Assembly: GCF_019972155.1 (NCBI RefSeq)
Contig: NZ_BOVL01000026.1
Coordinates: 136,634 to 200,633, forward strand
Length of the DNA stretch: 64,000 nucleotides
Source: Bradyrhizobium sp. RD5-C2
GTDB lineage: Bacteria; Pseudomonadota; Alphaproteobacteria; Rhizobiales; Xanthobacteraceae
Direction: 5' to 3'
A model generated the notes under the pieces. It did not search any database. It was not told where the DNA came from and saw only the letters and a program-made list of their open reading frames with translations. A program made the translations under genes and the position numbers. Shown one piece after another: positions 9,114 through 17,317 of this stretch (within the stretch, counting starts at the first letter, position 1; every line of letters begins with the position of its first letter).

Positions 9114-9144
9114 CCGGCTCAGCCGATGTTGCGGTGGCGGTCGG

Positions 9145-9888
9145 TCATCTCGGCGCCAGCCCGTTCCATACCAGCGCCACGCCGGACAGGAACAACAGCA
9201 CCAGCACGATGTCGGAAAAATTGCGGTCGCTGAGTGCGTGGTAGAGGCGGGCGCCGAGCCAGGCGCCGAGCAGCGTTCCCGGAAACGCGCAGGCCACGAG
9301 CCAGATCAATTCGGGCTTCACCAGGCCGCTTGCGATCTGGACCAGAAGCGCGGCCGCCAGGATCGTGAAGTTGAAGATCTGAAACACGCCGCGGCGCTGC
9401 TGCTTGCCCCAGCCGCGCAGGCTTGCCCACAGGATCGGGAGCGGGCCTGACAGTCCGGCGAGGCCGCCGAGGATGCCGCCGGCAAATCCGATCGCGCCGT
9501 CGGCCCATTTGCCGCCGAAGGCGATCGACATCGGCTTGCGTTGCAGGAACAGCAGGGTCGGGAACACCAGCAGGAAAACGCCGATCGTCAGCTTGAAGAC
9601 CTCGGGGTCGGCGCGGGCGATCAGCAGGATGCCGATCGGCACGCCGGCCAGGCCCGCGATGACGAACGGCCAGACCAGACGGAAATCGATGGTCTTCCAG
9701 ATCGACGGCAGCGTCGACACCTGCGCGATCACCGAGCAGACCAGCACCAGCGGCACCGCAAGCGTCGGCGGCAGCACATAGAGCCAGATGCCGAGCGCCA
9801 TCAGTGCGGTGCCGAAGCCGGCCAGCCCGGAGACGAAACCGCCGGCAAGCGCGCCGAAGAACAGGACCGCGTAGCTTGCCGGGTTCAT
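9145..9888 (-). CDS. TauE/SafE family membrane permease
   Basis: A 247-residue inner-membrane protein with about seven to eight hydrophobic helices. The opening FGALAGGFVSGLAGFGTAL and the mid-protein WADGAIGFAGGILGGLAGLSGPL are the two Gly-rich repeats typical of the TauE/SafE family, which contains exporters of sulfite and sulfonate-related anions. I start at the ATG at 9888 (MNPASYAV), since the upstream in-frame part is encoded by an intergenic repeat. It converges with the MATE gene and is divergent from the hydrolase gene at 10098. The true substrate is not known. Confidence 0.88.
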   Translation of the reverse strand: MNPASYAVLFFGALAGGFVSGLAGFGTALMALGIWLYVLPPTLAVPLVLVCSVIAQVSTLPSIWKTIDFRLVWPFVIAGLAGVPIGILLIARADPEVFKLTIGVFLLVFPTLLFLQRKPMSIAFGGKWADGAIGFAGGILGGLAGLSGPLPILWASLRGWGKQQRRGVFQIFNFTILAAALLVQIASGLVKPELIWLVACAFPGTLLGAWLGARLYHALSDRNFSDIVLVLLFLSGVALVWNGLAPR

Positions 9889-9900
9889 CGTGGCCTTTCG

Positions 9901-10008
9901 ATCGTCATTCCGGGGCGATGCGAAGCATCGAACTATGGCGCGCAATTGCGCGCCTGAGAATCTCGAGATTCCGGGTCTGGTCCTTCGGACCATCCCGGAA
10001 TGACGATC
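9901..10008. repeat. Intergenic palindromic repeat, CGTCATTCCGGG family
   Basis: Outer arms ATCGTCATTCCGGG and its complement at 9994-10007 enclose smaller nested hairpins (GCGATGCGAAGCATCG, GCGCGCAATTGCGCGC, GGTCCTTCGGACC). Relatives occur at 11345, 35630 and 62990. It fills the gap between two divergent genes. Confidence 0.85.
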
Positions 10009-10097
10009 ATGTTTTGCCGCGACGTTTACACGACGCGCGCGGCGGGTACACTTCAAAATCGCGGCTCATCAACGACAATCGGAATGGAAGCGTGCCC

Positions 10098-10814
10098 ATG
10101 ACTGCGAATTCGTCGAAAACCGTTCTGGTCTGTCACGGCGCCTGGTCGGCCGGATGGGCGTGGAAGAAGATGCATCCTTTGATGCAGGCCGCCGGGCACC
10201 GGCTGGTCACGCCGAGCTACACCGGGCTCGGCGAGCGCGCGCACCTTGCCCATCAAGGGCTCGACCTGGAGGCGCATATCCAGGACGTGCTCAGCGTCAT
10301 TTCATACGAAGATCTGCGCGACATCGTGCTGATCGGCCACTCCTATGGCGGCATGGTCGCGACGGGCGTCGCAGACCGGGTGCGCGGGCGGATCGCGCAG
10401 ATGATCTATATCGACGCCTTCGTGCCGCGCGACGGCCAGTCGCTGTTCGACCTCAACGAGCCGGCCATCGAGACCATGCGCGAGCTCGCTAGCGACGGCG
10501 ACGGCTGGCGCATCCCGCCGATGCCGCCGCCGCCGGATACGTCTCCAGCAGATGTCGAATGGCTCACAGCGCGCCGCGTCGACATGCCGATCAAATGCTT
10601 CGAGCAGAAGCTGAAGCTGCAACACGGCGAGACGAATTTGCCGCGCAGCTACGTCTACGCGACCCGCACCACCCAAGCCGATACGTTCGGCCAGTTCGCC
10701 AGGCGCATCAAGAATGAACCCGGCTGGCGCTATTTCGAGATCGACGCCAGCCACTCACCGAACGTCACCGCCCCGGAGGCGCTTATGGCGCTGCTGCAGG
10801 AGATCGTGGCGTAG
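10098..10814 (+). CDS. Alpha/beta hydrolase, small esterase type
   Basis: A 238-residue cytoplasmic hydrolase. The nucleophile elbow is GHSYGG with Ser82, the oxyanion region is HGAWSAGWAWKK (residues 13-24), and the catalytic histidine is probably H219 in DASHSP. This pattern matches the plant salicylate/hydroxynitrile-esterase-like branch (EstC-like bacterial proteins). No signal peptide is visible. The ATG at 10098 is chosen because the upstream in-frame codons run through an intergenic repeat. Substrate unknown; a carboxyl ester is likely. Confidence 0.85.
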   Translation: MTANSSKTVLVCHGAWSAGWAWKKMHPLMQAAGHRLVTPSYTGLGERAHLAHQGLDLEAHIQDVLSVISYEDLRDIVLIGHSYGGMVATGVADRVRGRIAQMIYIDAFVPRDGQSLFDLNEPAIETMRELASDGDGWRIPPMPPPPDTSPADVEWLTARRVDMPIKCFEQKLKLQHGETNLPRSYVYATRTTQADTFGQFARRIKNEPGWRYFEIDASHSPNVTAPEALMALLQEIVA

Positions 10815-10815
10815 C

Positions 10816-10862
10816 GATTCGTCATTGGGTTCGATGCGGAGCATCGCACCCGGCATCTCGAA
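10816..10862. repeat. Degenerate copy of the CGTCATT intergenic repeat
   Basis: CGTCATT followed by a GATGCGGAGCATC hairpin and CCGGCATCTCGAATTC resembles the left part of the repeats at 9901 and 62990, but the right arm is missing. It sits just after the hydrolase stop codon. Confidence 0.5.
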
Positions 10863-10999
10863 TTCTGTCGCCGATTGTGCGCGACGCTACCGCGAGACAG
10901 CCTTCGCAGCCGACCCGAGCGAGGCAGCCGCATCTCTCTTGCAAACCAGCTTTAGCCTATATAACAACTCGATCGGCTTGTTTCAGCTGGAGGTTGTCG

Positions 11000-11272
11000 G
11001 TGCAAACACTAGGCTTGACTCTGAAAGCGGCGATCGTCGCACTGCTGCTGCTGTCGAGTGTCGACGCCAATGCGGCGCGGGTCGATGTGGGCCCCCGTAC
11101 TTGCAGCAATCAGCGCGATCGGTGCGTTGCCTACCGGTTTCGCATTGGTCCGATCGGGTCCGAAGAGGTCTGCATGAGCGTGTTTCGTGGCTGCATGCGG
11201 TCTGGTGTTTGGGACGGCGCTACTGCGTTTCCCTATGGGGGAGCACGTATCACCGGAATGATCCGTCGCTAG
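11000..11272 (+). CDS. Small secreted cysteine-containing protein
   Basis: A 90-residue protein starting at a GTG preceded by GGAGG six bases upstream. Residues 1-25 form a clear signal peptide (LKAAIVALLLLSSVDANA, cleavage after ANA). The mature part has four cysteines (CSNQRDRC, then C and C in VCMSVFRGC), suggesting two disulfides in the periplasm. A longer in-frame reading from 10877 is possible but would bury the signal peptide. I do not recognise the family. Neighbours give no functional hint. Confidence 0.65.
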   Translation: MQTLGLTLKAAIVALLLLSSVDANAARVDVGPRTCSNQRDRCVAYRFRIGPIGSEEVCMSVFRGCMRSGVWDGATAFPYGGARITGMIRR

Positions 11273-11344
11273 TGCAGCCTTGCTGCGGTGGCCGTTGTCC
11301 AATTAGGCCCACGGCCCGCAGCAGGAGATCGGTTCCTGACGAGC

Positions 11345-11383
11345 CGTCATTCCGGGGCGACGCGAAGCATCGTCCCGGAATCG
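11345..11383. repeat. Short copy of the CGTCATTCCGGG repeat
   Basis: CGTCATTCCGGGGCGACGCGAAGC-type sequence closing with CGTCCCGGAAT; it is a compact relative of the repeats at 9901 and 62990, between two genes that converge. Confidence 0.7.
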
Positions 11384-11408
11384 ATCGGGTGCGTGTGTTC
11401 ACCCGGCG

Positions 11409-11942
11409 TCATGCGCCACGCGCGTCGCGCGCGGCCTGAGCGACTTTCGTCGCCTGCGACACGCGTCCGATTTTCGCGCCTGCAATGATCTTTCTTCGAC
11501 GTTCGCTTGGCTTCGGCGCCATGCCTTCGCTCGGGGTTGCTCCGGCCGAGGGACGGGTTGTGAAGTTCGCAGCTCGGTGCAGCGCGAGGGCTTTTCGAGC
11601 CGCTTCGACATGCGCAGTCCGGGTCGCCAGATTGTGCTGACGCTTGAGCTCCGTGTTCACCCGCTTCAACGCCGCTGCGAACACTTGCTTCCGTTCTGAT
11701 GCATGCGTGGCGGTTCCCGGAAAGCTTGTCCCGCGAGCCTCGGCTTTTCCGCGGCTCTCTCGCTGCTTTTGCCGGCCGACCGTTCGTTCCTTGTCGCGCA
11801 TCTTGCGCAAGCGGGGGCGCATGGCCTCGAGCTCGGCTACCTCGACGCCATAGATTGCGGGATGATGCGTCAGGCGGATTGCTTCATATTCTTCGTGGCT
11901 GAGAATGCTGCGCTCGAACTTGCAGGCAACCGACATTATCAT
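11409..11942 (-). CDS. Basic, highly charged hypothetical protein
   Basis: A 177-residue protein I cannot assign. It begins MIMSVACKFERSILSHEEYEAIRLTHHPAIY, cited in part, and then becomes Arg/Lys/Ala-rich: residues 45-130 are predicted mostly helical and hydrophilic, and the C-terminus contains a basic RRRKIIAGAKIGR patch that could bind nucleic acid. No membrane segment or signal peptide is seen. It is downstream of, and on the same strand as, the sigma 1.1-like gene, 163 bp away. The high basic content on a GC-rich strand means a non-coding origin cannot be fully excluded, but the N-terminal 40 residues look like real protein. Confidence 0.55.
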   Translation of the reverse strand: MIMSVACKFERSILSHEEYEAIRLTHHPAIYGVEVAELEAMRPRLRKMRDKERTVGRQKQRESRGKAEARGTSFPGTATHASERKQVFAAALKRVNTELKRQHNLATRTAHVEAARKALALHRAANFTTRPSAGATPSEGMAPKPSERRRKIIAGAKIGRVSQATKVAQAARDARGA

Positions 11943-12105
11943 TCCTCCTCTTGATCTTCTTGAATTTGGGGGCAGAAGGACACGCCCAACTCGAGCGGAT
12001 CATAGCTGCAATGCCGCCGGATGGCCAATCTGCCACCATCCAAACTGGGACAGTTTCGATCGCAGCGATCGATCGCCTTGCGATAGCGTCAAAGTACGGT
12101 GGCTC

Positions 12106-12285
12106 CTACTTTTCTGCTTCGTCGTCCTTGAGACGAATCCCTTCAGTTCGCAGAGCCGCAAAGAGAGCCGCGATGTCTCCGGGCTCCATGTTGTTGGGAC
12201 ACATTCCGTTGAGTTGTTCGGTCGTGATCGTGCCAGTGCTCTTGGCGATATCCCGCGCCTTCGCCATGATTTTCTGAAGGTCCAT
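12106..12285 (-). CDS. Free-standing sigma-70 region 1.1-like protein
   Basis: A 59-residue acidic protein. Its order of conserved positions matches region 1.1 of RpoD-type sigma factors: a first helix (LQKIMAKARDIAKS), G-x-I/L-T, a helix with QLN, a Pro-containing turn (MCPNNM), EPGDIAALFAAL, and EGIRLKDDE. In RpoD this domain is a negatively charged DNA mimic that occupies the RNA polymerase channel and blocks free sigma from binding DNA. Here it is encoded alone, with no sigma regions 2-4. The start at 12285 has GGAGG about nine bases upstream. Function alone is unknown; modulation of RNA polymerase is an inference. Confidence 0.65.
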   Translation of the reverse strand: MDLQKIMAKARDIAKSTGTITTEQLNGMCPNNMEPGDIAALFAALRTEGIRLKDDEAEK

Positions 12286-12516
12286 CTGCGATCCTCCGCG
12301 AGGCACACATCTTACGCCCGCCAACCCATTATGTCGCCTTTTAAGAAACGTGCGCCTACGCCGCGAAGCGAACCAATCGCGTTGGTGCCGCCAACGATGA
12401 GGCAACATCCTTCGAGAAGTTCGCCATCGGAACCGGACGGTGACCGCAACTTTGTCTCGCATGTTCCGCCAAACCGCGACATAATCAGCGTCTCGCGTGC
12501 TGGTGAACATGGCCTC

Positions 12517-13536
12517 ATGAACCGCAGCCCCGTGCTCGTAGATCTGGCGCTCCAGGGTGGAGGATCGCATGGTGCGTTCACATGGGGCGTCCTGGATCGA
12601 CTTCTCGAAGAATCATGGTTTCAGATCGCGGGCATATCCGGGACATCGGCCGGAGCGATGAATGCCGCCGTGCTGGCGGATGGCTGGACCGCGGGCGGCG
12701 CTGCGGGCGCACGCGAAGCGCTTGAAAAATACTGGCGAAGCGTCTCACGCGCCGCCGCATTCAGTCCGTTGCAACGCTCGCCGCTCGACCGTCTGATGGG
12801 ACGCTGGTCGCTCGACAGCTCTCCGGCCTATCTCTTCACGGATTTGATGTCGCGGATGCTTTCACCCTACGACCTCAATCCCCTCGGCTTCAATCCGCTG
12901 CGCGACATATTGAACAACAGCATCGATTTCGAGCGCCTTGCGCGCGCGCCGATCAAGCTCTTCATAACCGCCACACGGGTCCGTACGGGGCGGGGGCGGA
13001 TTTTTCGCAACGCGGAGATTACCGCGGATGTCCTGCTCGCGTCGGCCTGCCTGCCAACGATGTTTCGTGCGATCGAGATCGATGGCGAGCCCTATTGGGA
13101 CGGCGGCTATGTGGGCAATCCCACGATCACGCCGCTGGTCCGCGAGACCGACGCACACGATACGGTCGTGGTCCAGATCAACCCGACCGAGCGGCCGGAG
13201 CAGCCGCGCACGGCCGCTGACATTCTCGACCGGCTCAACGAGATCTCATTCAATTCGCCGCTGGCAAAGGAGCTGCGGATGATCGCGTTGCTTCGTCAGG
13301 TTGCCGACCCCGGCACCGGAGAGGGCGCCCGCTGGGCCCAGATGAAAACGCATCGGATCAAGAGCGACATGCTTGCGACGTTCGGTTCATCATCCAAGCT
13401 CAATGCCGAATGGGCGTTCGTGACCAAGCTGCACGAGGAAGGGCGGCGTGCCGCCGGCGAATTCCTCGACGCGCATGGCGCCGATATCGGTGAGCGCTCG
13501 ACCGCCGATCTGGATATTCTGCTGGCGGAGTGCTGA
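12517..13536 (+). CDS. Patatin-like phospholipase
   Basis: A 339-residue lipid acyl hydrolase. It has the full patatin set: oxyanion GGGSHG at 14-19, GTSAG with nucleophile Ser44, and the catalytic Asp195 in WDGGY. The C-terminal 100 residues (from DRLNEISFNSPLAKELRMI) resemble the extra domain often labelled DUF3734 in rhizobial and Ralstonia patatins. The start at 12517 is chosen because VDLALQGGG normally lies within the first 15 residues; upstream in-frame sequence overlaps the sigma 1.1-like gene. The GntP-type permease begins four bases after the stop, so the two form an operon. Related patatins in other bacteria sit near 3-hydroxybutyrate genes, so a role in storage-polymer or lipid turnover is possible. 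Confidence 0.9.
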   Translation: MNRSPVLVDLALQGGGSHGAFTWGVLDRLLEESWFQIAGISGTSAGAMNAAVLADGWTAGGAAGAREALEKYWRSVSRAAAFSPLQRSPLDRLMGRWSLDSSPAYLFTDLMSRMLSPYDLNPLGFNPLRDILNNSIDFERLARAPIKLFITATRVRTGRGRIFRNAEITADVLLASACLPTMFRAIEIDGEPYWDGGYVGNPTITPLVRETDAHDTVVVQINPTERPEQPRTAADILDRLNEISFNSPLAKELRMIALLRQVADPGTGEGARWAQMKTHRIKSDMLATFGSSSKLNAEWAFVTKLHEEGRRAAGEFLDAHGADIGERSTADLDILLAEC

Positions 13537-13540
13537 GCCG

Positions 13541-14992
13541 ATGGGTCTACTCGGCATTCTCGTCGGGCTTGGACTGCTGGTCGGTCTTGCGTTCCGCGGC
13601 TGGAGCGTCCTGCTGCTCGCGCCGCTCTGTGCGTTGGTGGCCGCAGCCTTCGGTGGCGAGCCGTTGCTTGCCAACTGGACGCAGACCTTCATGGGCAGCG
13701 CGTCGGACTTTCTCGCGCAGTTCTTTCCGATTTTCCTGCTTGGCGCCGTGTTCGGGAAACTCATGGATGACAGCGGCGCGGTCGGTGCGGTCGCGGGCTT
13801 CATCTCCCGATGTCTGGGCGAACGCCGTGTCATCCTCGCGGTCGTGCTCGCGGGTGCACTGGTCACCTACGGCGGCGTCAGCCTCTTCGTCGCGTTCTTC
13901 GTCATCGTTCCGATGGCGCAGTCGCTGTTTCGCACGGCAGGGATTCCGCGTCGTTTGGTGCCGGCGGCGGTTATTCTCGGGACTTCGACCTTTACCATGT
14001 CGGCGCTGCCGGGCACGCCGTCGATACAGAATGCGATACCGATGCCTTTCTTCGGCACGACTCCGTTTGCCGCGCCGGGCCTTGGCATTGTCGCATCGAT
14101 GATCATGCTTGGTGTCGGGCTTTGGTGGCTTCTTCGCGCGGAGAAAGCGGCGCGTCGCACAAATGAGGGTTATGGCGACGAGCCGCCGGTTTCGGCGGAT
14201 GTAGCCGACGATGAGTTGTTGCGCGAGCGGGCGACGACGGCGCGAGAATTCGACCCGGCGGAGATCCGCCACGGACATCACAGCGACGCCGCCGTCCCGG
14301 TCTTCAACGCCATCCTTCCCCTGATCGTCGTTGTCGCAGTCAATCTGCTGATGTCGCTCGTTGTCCTGCCCCGGCTTGATTTCTCATTCCTGGCCGAACA
14401 GCGATGGGGAAATACATCACTGGCTGCCGTGGCCGGTGTCTGGTCGGTTGTCGTGGCGCTGGCGGGAGCGATCGTAACGGTCATACTCTGCAACTGGACG
14501 CGACTGCCCGCATTGCGACGAACCATGGATGCCGGCGCCAATGCGTCGGTGCTGCCGGCGCTCAGCGTCGCAAGCCTTGTCGGATTCGGCGCCGTAGTCG
14601 CCTCGCTTCCCGCTTTCGGCGTGGTGCAGGAATGGGTATTGCGAATTGAGGGCGGCCCATTGGTGTCGCTCGCAGTCGCGACGAACATCCTTGCCGCGCT
14701 GACGGGGTCGGCTTCCGGCGGCTTGACGATTGCGCTCGATGCGCTGGGCAAGACCTATATGGGTCTTGCTGCGGAGGCGGGTATTGATCCCGGCCTTCTG
14801 CATCGCGTCGCGGTGATCGGCTCGGGAACACTGGACATTCTGCCTCACAACGGCGCGGTCGTTAGCCTGCTCGCGATCTGCGGGCTCAAGCATCGCGACA
14901 GCTATCTCGACATCGTCATGGTCGGCATTGTGAGTTCCGTCATTGCTCTCGCCGCGGTGATTGCAATCGGCACCGCGTTCGGGTCGTTCTGA
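13541..14992 (+). CDS. GntP family permease
   Basis: A 483-residue, roughly 12-helix inner-membrane transporter of the GntP/citrate transporter-like superfamily, which takes up gluconate and other small carboxylates. Recognisable regions are FFPIFLLGAVFGKLMDDSGAV, YGGVSLFVAFFVIVPMAQSLF, the SALPGTPSIQNAIPM loop and GSGTLDILPHNGAVVSLL near the end. A hydrophilic cytoplasmic loop spans about residues 205-245. It is four bases downstream of the patatin gene. The coupling suggests it imports or exports a hydroxy-acid related to the patatin reaction, for instance 3-hydroxybutyrate; that is inference. Confidence 0.88.
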   Translation: MGLLGILVGLGLLVGLAFRGWSVLLLAPLCALVAAAFGGEPLLANWTQTFMGSASDFLAQFFPIFLLGAVFGKLMDDSGAVGAVAGFISRCLGERRVILAVVLAGALVTYGGVSLFVAFFVIVPMAQSLFRTAGIPRRLVPAAVILGTSTFTMSALPGTPSIQNAIPMPFFGTTPFAAPGLGIVASMIMLGVGLWWLLRAEKAARRTNEGYGDEPPVSADVADDELLRERATTAREFDPAEIRHGHHSDAAVPVFNAILPLIVVVAVNLLMSLVVLPRLDFSFLAEQRWGNTSLAAVAGVWSVVVALAGAIVTVILCNWTRLPALRRTMDAGANASVLPALSVASLVGFGAVVASLPAFGVVQEWVLRIEGGPLVSLAVATNILAALTGSASGGLTIALDALGKTYMGLAAEAGIDPGLLHRVAVIGSGTLDILPHNGAVVSLLAICGLKHRDSYLDIVMVGIVSSVIALAAVIAIGTAFGSF

Positions 14993-15061
14993 CGCAAGAC
15001 GATGGGTCGGCTCGACCGGCCGAGGGCGCGCGTAGCTGGAACGAAGTTTACCGAAAATGGC

Positions 15062-15092
15062 GAGGGGCCCGGCGTGTTGCGCCGAGCCCCTC
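15062..15092 (-). terminator. GC-rich hairpin, probable rnpB terminator
   Basis: Thirteen-base arms (GAGGGGCTCGGCG on the minus strand) with one mismatch and a five-base loop, starting 13 bases after the predicted 3' end of RNase P RNA. The minus strand continues GCCATTTTC, a weak T-run. The hairpin also lies downstream of the convergent permease gene and may stop both. Confidence 0.55.
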
Positions 15093-15104
15093 ATACTCCA
15101 AAAT

Positions 15105-15517
15105 ATCAGCCGGCCTGTAAGCCGGGTTCTGTAGGGCACCATTCTTGCGAATGGTACGCGACGGCCATTCCTCTGGGACAAGGTTTGCACCTTGCCTCGA
15201 GCAACCTACCCGGACAGCGGGCCTGACATCGCCCTGCGGTGTTATCGCGCGAGCGCGAACTAACCGCGTTGCCGTCCCTATTCGGTTTTGCTCCCGGTGT
15301 GGTTTGCCATGCCGTCTCCGTTGCCGGAAACGCGGTGCGCTCTTACCGCACCTTTTCACCCTTGCTTCCTCCGAGGAGGGAGCGGTTCGTTCTCTGTGGC
15401 ACTTTCCCTGGGGTCGCCCCCGCCGGACGTTATCCGGCACCGCATGTCGATGGAGCCCGGACTTTCCTCCCCCGCGGCCTTTCGGCACCAGCGGGAGCGG
15501 CCGTCCGGCCGACTGAC
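15105..15517 (-). ncRNA. rnpB: RNase P RNA (bacterial type A)
   Basis: The catalytic RNA that trims the 5' leader of tRNA precursors. On the minus strand it shows the universal blocks in order: GAGGAAAGTCCGGGCTCC, AGGGTGAAAAGGTGCGGTAAG with GAGCGCACCG, and ACAGAACCCGGCTTACAGGC near the 3' end. The two ends pair to form helix P1: 5' GTCAGTCGGCC with 3' GGCCGGCTGAT, one G-T wobble included. P1 fixes the ends at about 15517 and 15105, giving 413 nucleotides, within the usual size range. A promoter with exact spacing sits just upstream. Reading frames here are spurious. Confidence 0.96.
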
Positions 15518-15523
15518 GGCCTG

Positions 15524-15552
15524 TGCATGCGGGCTTTGGCCGCCCGCGTCAA
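15524..15552 (-). promoter_or_regulatory. rnpB promoter
   Basis: On the minus strand TTGACG (15552-15547) is followed after exactly 17 bp by CATGCA (15529-15524), and six bases later by the G at 15517 that begins helix P1 of RNase P RNA. The -10 is weak but spacing and the start position agree. Confidence 0.65.
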
Positions 15553-15651
15553 GCGATTGCGATGGTTAACCGGTCGCCGGCGTTCGATTTTGACATCCGC
15601 GAAGGAGGAGCTTTTGATATCGATTTGATCGAACCAAAGGGGTGAGGCGCC

Positions 15652-16551
15652 ATGGACACCGAACTGGCCCGGACGTTCCTGACGGTGGTGAGCGCCGGCA
15701 ATTTCATCACCGCGGCGGAACGGCTTCACGTCAGCCAGTCGACGGTCAGCACCCGCATTCACACCCTCGAGCAGCAGCTCGGCTGCGTGCTGTTCGTGCG
15801 CAACAAGGCCGGCACCACGCTGACGCCGGCCGGCCGGCAGTTTCAGCGTCACGCCTCGGTGCTGGTCCGCACCGTCGAGCAGGCCCGCCACGATGTCGGA
15901 ATCCCCAAGGGGTTTTCCGCGACGCTGGTGGTCGGCGGCCGCATCGGACTTTGGGAAGAGTATCTGCTGCGCTGGCTGCCGCTGATGACGCGGGCGCATC
16001 CCGACATCTCGATCCGCGCCGAGAGCGCACTCGAGCCCGAGCTGATGCAGGGCCTGGTCGAGGGACGCATCGATATCGGCGTGATGTACACGCCGCAGAG
16101 CCGCCCGGGCCTCAAGGTCGAGCAGCTGTTCGAGGAACAGCTCATCCTGGTGTCGACCGATCCCAAGAGCGCACCGGAGCCGGGGCAGGGCTATGTCTAT
16201 GTCGATTGGGGACCGGAATTCTATGCGCGTCACGCGACGCTGTTTCCGAACTTCACCGGCCCTGCGCTGACGGTGAATATCGGCTGGCTCGGATTGCAGC
16301 ATCTGCTGGTGAATGGCGGCTCCGGCTTCTTCGCGCGCCGCATCGTGGAGCCGCTCCTGAAGGCACGGCGGCTGCACGCCGTCGCCGGCGCACCCAGCTT
16401 TGCGATGCCGGCCTATGTCGCCTATCCGGCTGATCGCCAGGACGACCATCTGGCGCGTGCGGTCGCGATCATGCATCGCCTCGCCGCATCTCAGGTCCAG
16501 GTCGCCACGGAGGTCCCGCGGGCCAAGACCGGCACGCGGCGGCGGCGTTGA
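15652..16551 (+). CDS. LysR family transcriptional regulator
   Basis: A 299-residue regulator. Residues 1-60 are the LysR winged HTH (ELARTFLTVVSAGNFITAAE, then HVSQSTVSTRIHTLEQQLG and LFVRN). Residues 90-285 are the periplasmic-binding-protein-like effector domain, with LVVGGRIGLWEEYLLRWL and the ELMQGLVEGRIDIGVMY segment. A basic tail ends the protein. It reads away from rnpB. No neighbouring metabolic operon is evident, and the gene downstream encodes a PAS protein, so the target and ligand are unknown. Confidence 0.92.
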   Translation: MDTELARTFLTVVSAGNFITAAERLHVSQSTVSTRIHTLEQQLGCVLFVRNKAGTTLTPAGRQFQRHASVLVRTVEQARHDVGIPKGFSATLVVGGRIGLWEEYLLRWLPLMTRAHPDISIRAESALEPELMQGLVEGRIDIGVMYTPQSRPGLKVEQLFEEQLILVSTDPKSAPEPGQGYVYVDWGPEFYARHATLFPNFTGPALTVNIGWLGLQHLLVNGGSGFFARRIVEPLLKARRLHAVAGAPSFAMPAYVAYPADRQDDHLARAVAIMHRLAASQVQVATEVPRAKTGTRRRR

Positions 16552-16656
16552 TCGCAATTGCTATCGGCATCGCCGATCGGTTGCATCGGCATTCTTCGCT
16601 TGTCAGCGCCTTCGCCAGAGTCCAGAGCAGGATCGGGATCAGCAGGAGGTCAGGCG

Positions 16657-17085
16657 ATGGACATTGCGGCAGCGGTGGGAGATGCGTTGCTCAACAGCGC
16701 GTCCGACGCGATCGTTGCGACCGATGCGAGAGGCCGCATCACCCTGTGGAATCCCGGCGCGGCCAGGGTATTCGGCTTCACGCCTGAGGAGGCCGTCGGA
16801 CAATCGCTCGACCTGATCATTCCGGAAGCCTTGCGCGCGCGTCACTGGGCCGGCTTCCGCCACACGATGGCGACCGGGACGAGTCGTTACGGTCAGGGCG
16901 ATCTGTTGTCGGTGCCTGCGCTGACCAAGGATGGCGCGCGGATCTCCGTCGAATTCACCATCGTGATGCTGCATGATGCGGAGCACAAGGTCGCCGGCAC
17001 CGTCGCCGTGATGCGCGACGTGACCAAGCGCTTCGTGGAGCTCAAGGAGCTGCGGCGCCGCGCCGCGCAAGGCGGGCCATCCTGA
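16657..17085 (+). CDS. Single-PAS-domain protein
   Basis: A 142-residue cytoplasmic protein made almost entirely of one PAS domain: ASDAIVATDARGRITLWNPGA, FGFTPEEAVGQSLDLIIPE, and a closing EFTIVMLHDAEHKVAGTVAV, MRDVTKRF strand. No kinase, cyclase or HTH is attached, so it must act through a partner or as a simple ligand or redox sensor. AGGAGGT seven bases before the ATG at 16657 supports this start. An in-frame reading from 16558 is less likely. It is 105 bp downstream of the LysR gene. Confidence 0.85.
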   Translation: MDIAAAVGDALLNSASDAIVATDARGRITLWNPGAARVFGFTPEEAVGQSLDLIIPEALRARHWAGFRHTMATGTSRYGQGDLLSVPALTKDGARISVEFTIVMLHDAEHKVAGTVAVMRDVTKRFVELKELRRRAAQGGPS

Positions 17086-17109
17086 CAAGGCCGCTGGTGG
17101 CAACGCCAG

Positions 17110-17310
17110 CTATTTTCCCGATCGCAGACGGGATTCAGCCAGCGCGGTCACGAGGCCGACGATCAGCATCGAGGCGACAATGTCGGCTTCTGCACCGAAG
17201 CCAAACACGATTGCCGTCGCCGAGGCGACTGCCGCAAGGATTGCGATGGTCAGCCCTTCGTCGGCGACTAGCTGACGCAGCGCCTTCAGGCGCGTGATGC
17301 CCCCTTGCAT
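17110..17310 (-). CDS. Small two-helix membrane protein
   Basis: A 66-residue protein with hydrophobic segments at about residues 21-38 (TIAILAAVASATAIVFGFG) and 44-57, joined by a short acidic loop. I do not recognise it. The start at 17310 lies seven bases after the stop of the 51-residue gene upstream, so translation is probably coupled. A longer in-frame reading from 17373 would overlap that upstream gene. Holin-like or stress-membrane roles are possible but unsupported. Confidence 0.45.
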   Translation of the reverse strand: MQGGITRLKALRQLVADEGLTIAILAAVASATAIVFGFGAEADIVASMLIVGLVTALAESRLRSGK

Positions 17311-17317
17311 CGCCTGT

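Noticed and set aside
15048..15628. Protein-coding frames over the RNase P RNA
   Set aside because: The region matches RNase P RNA from promoter to helix P1; the frames are incidental.
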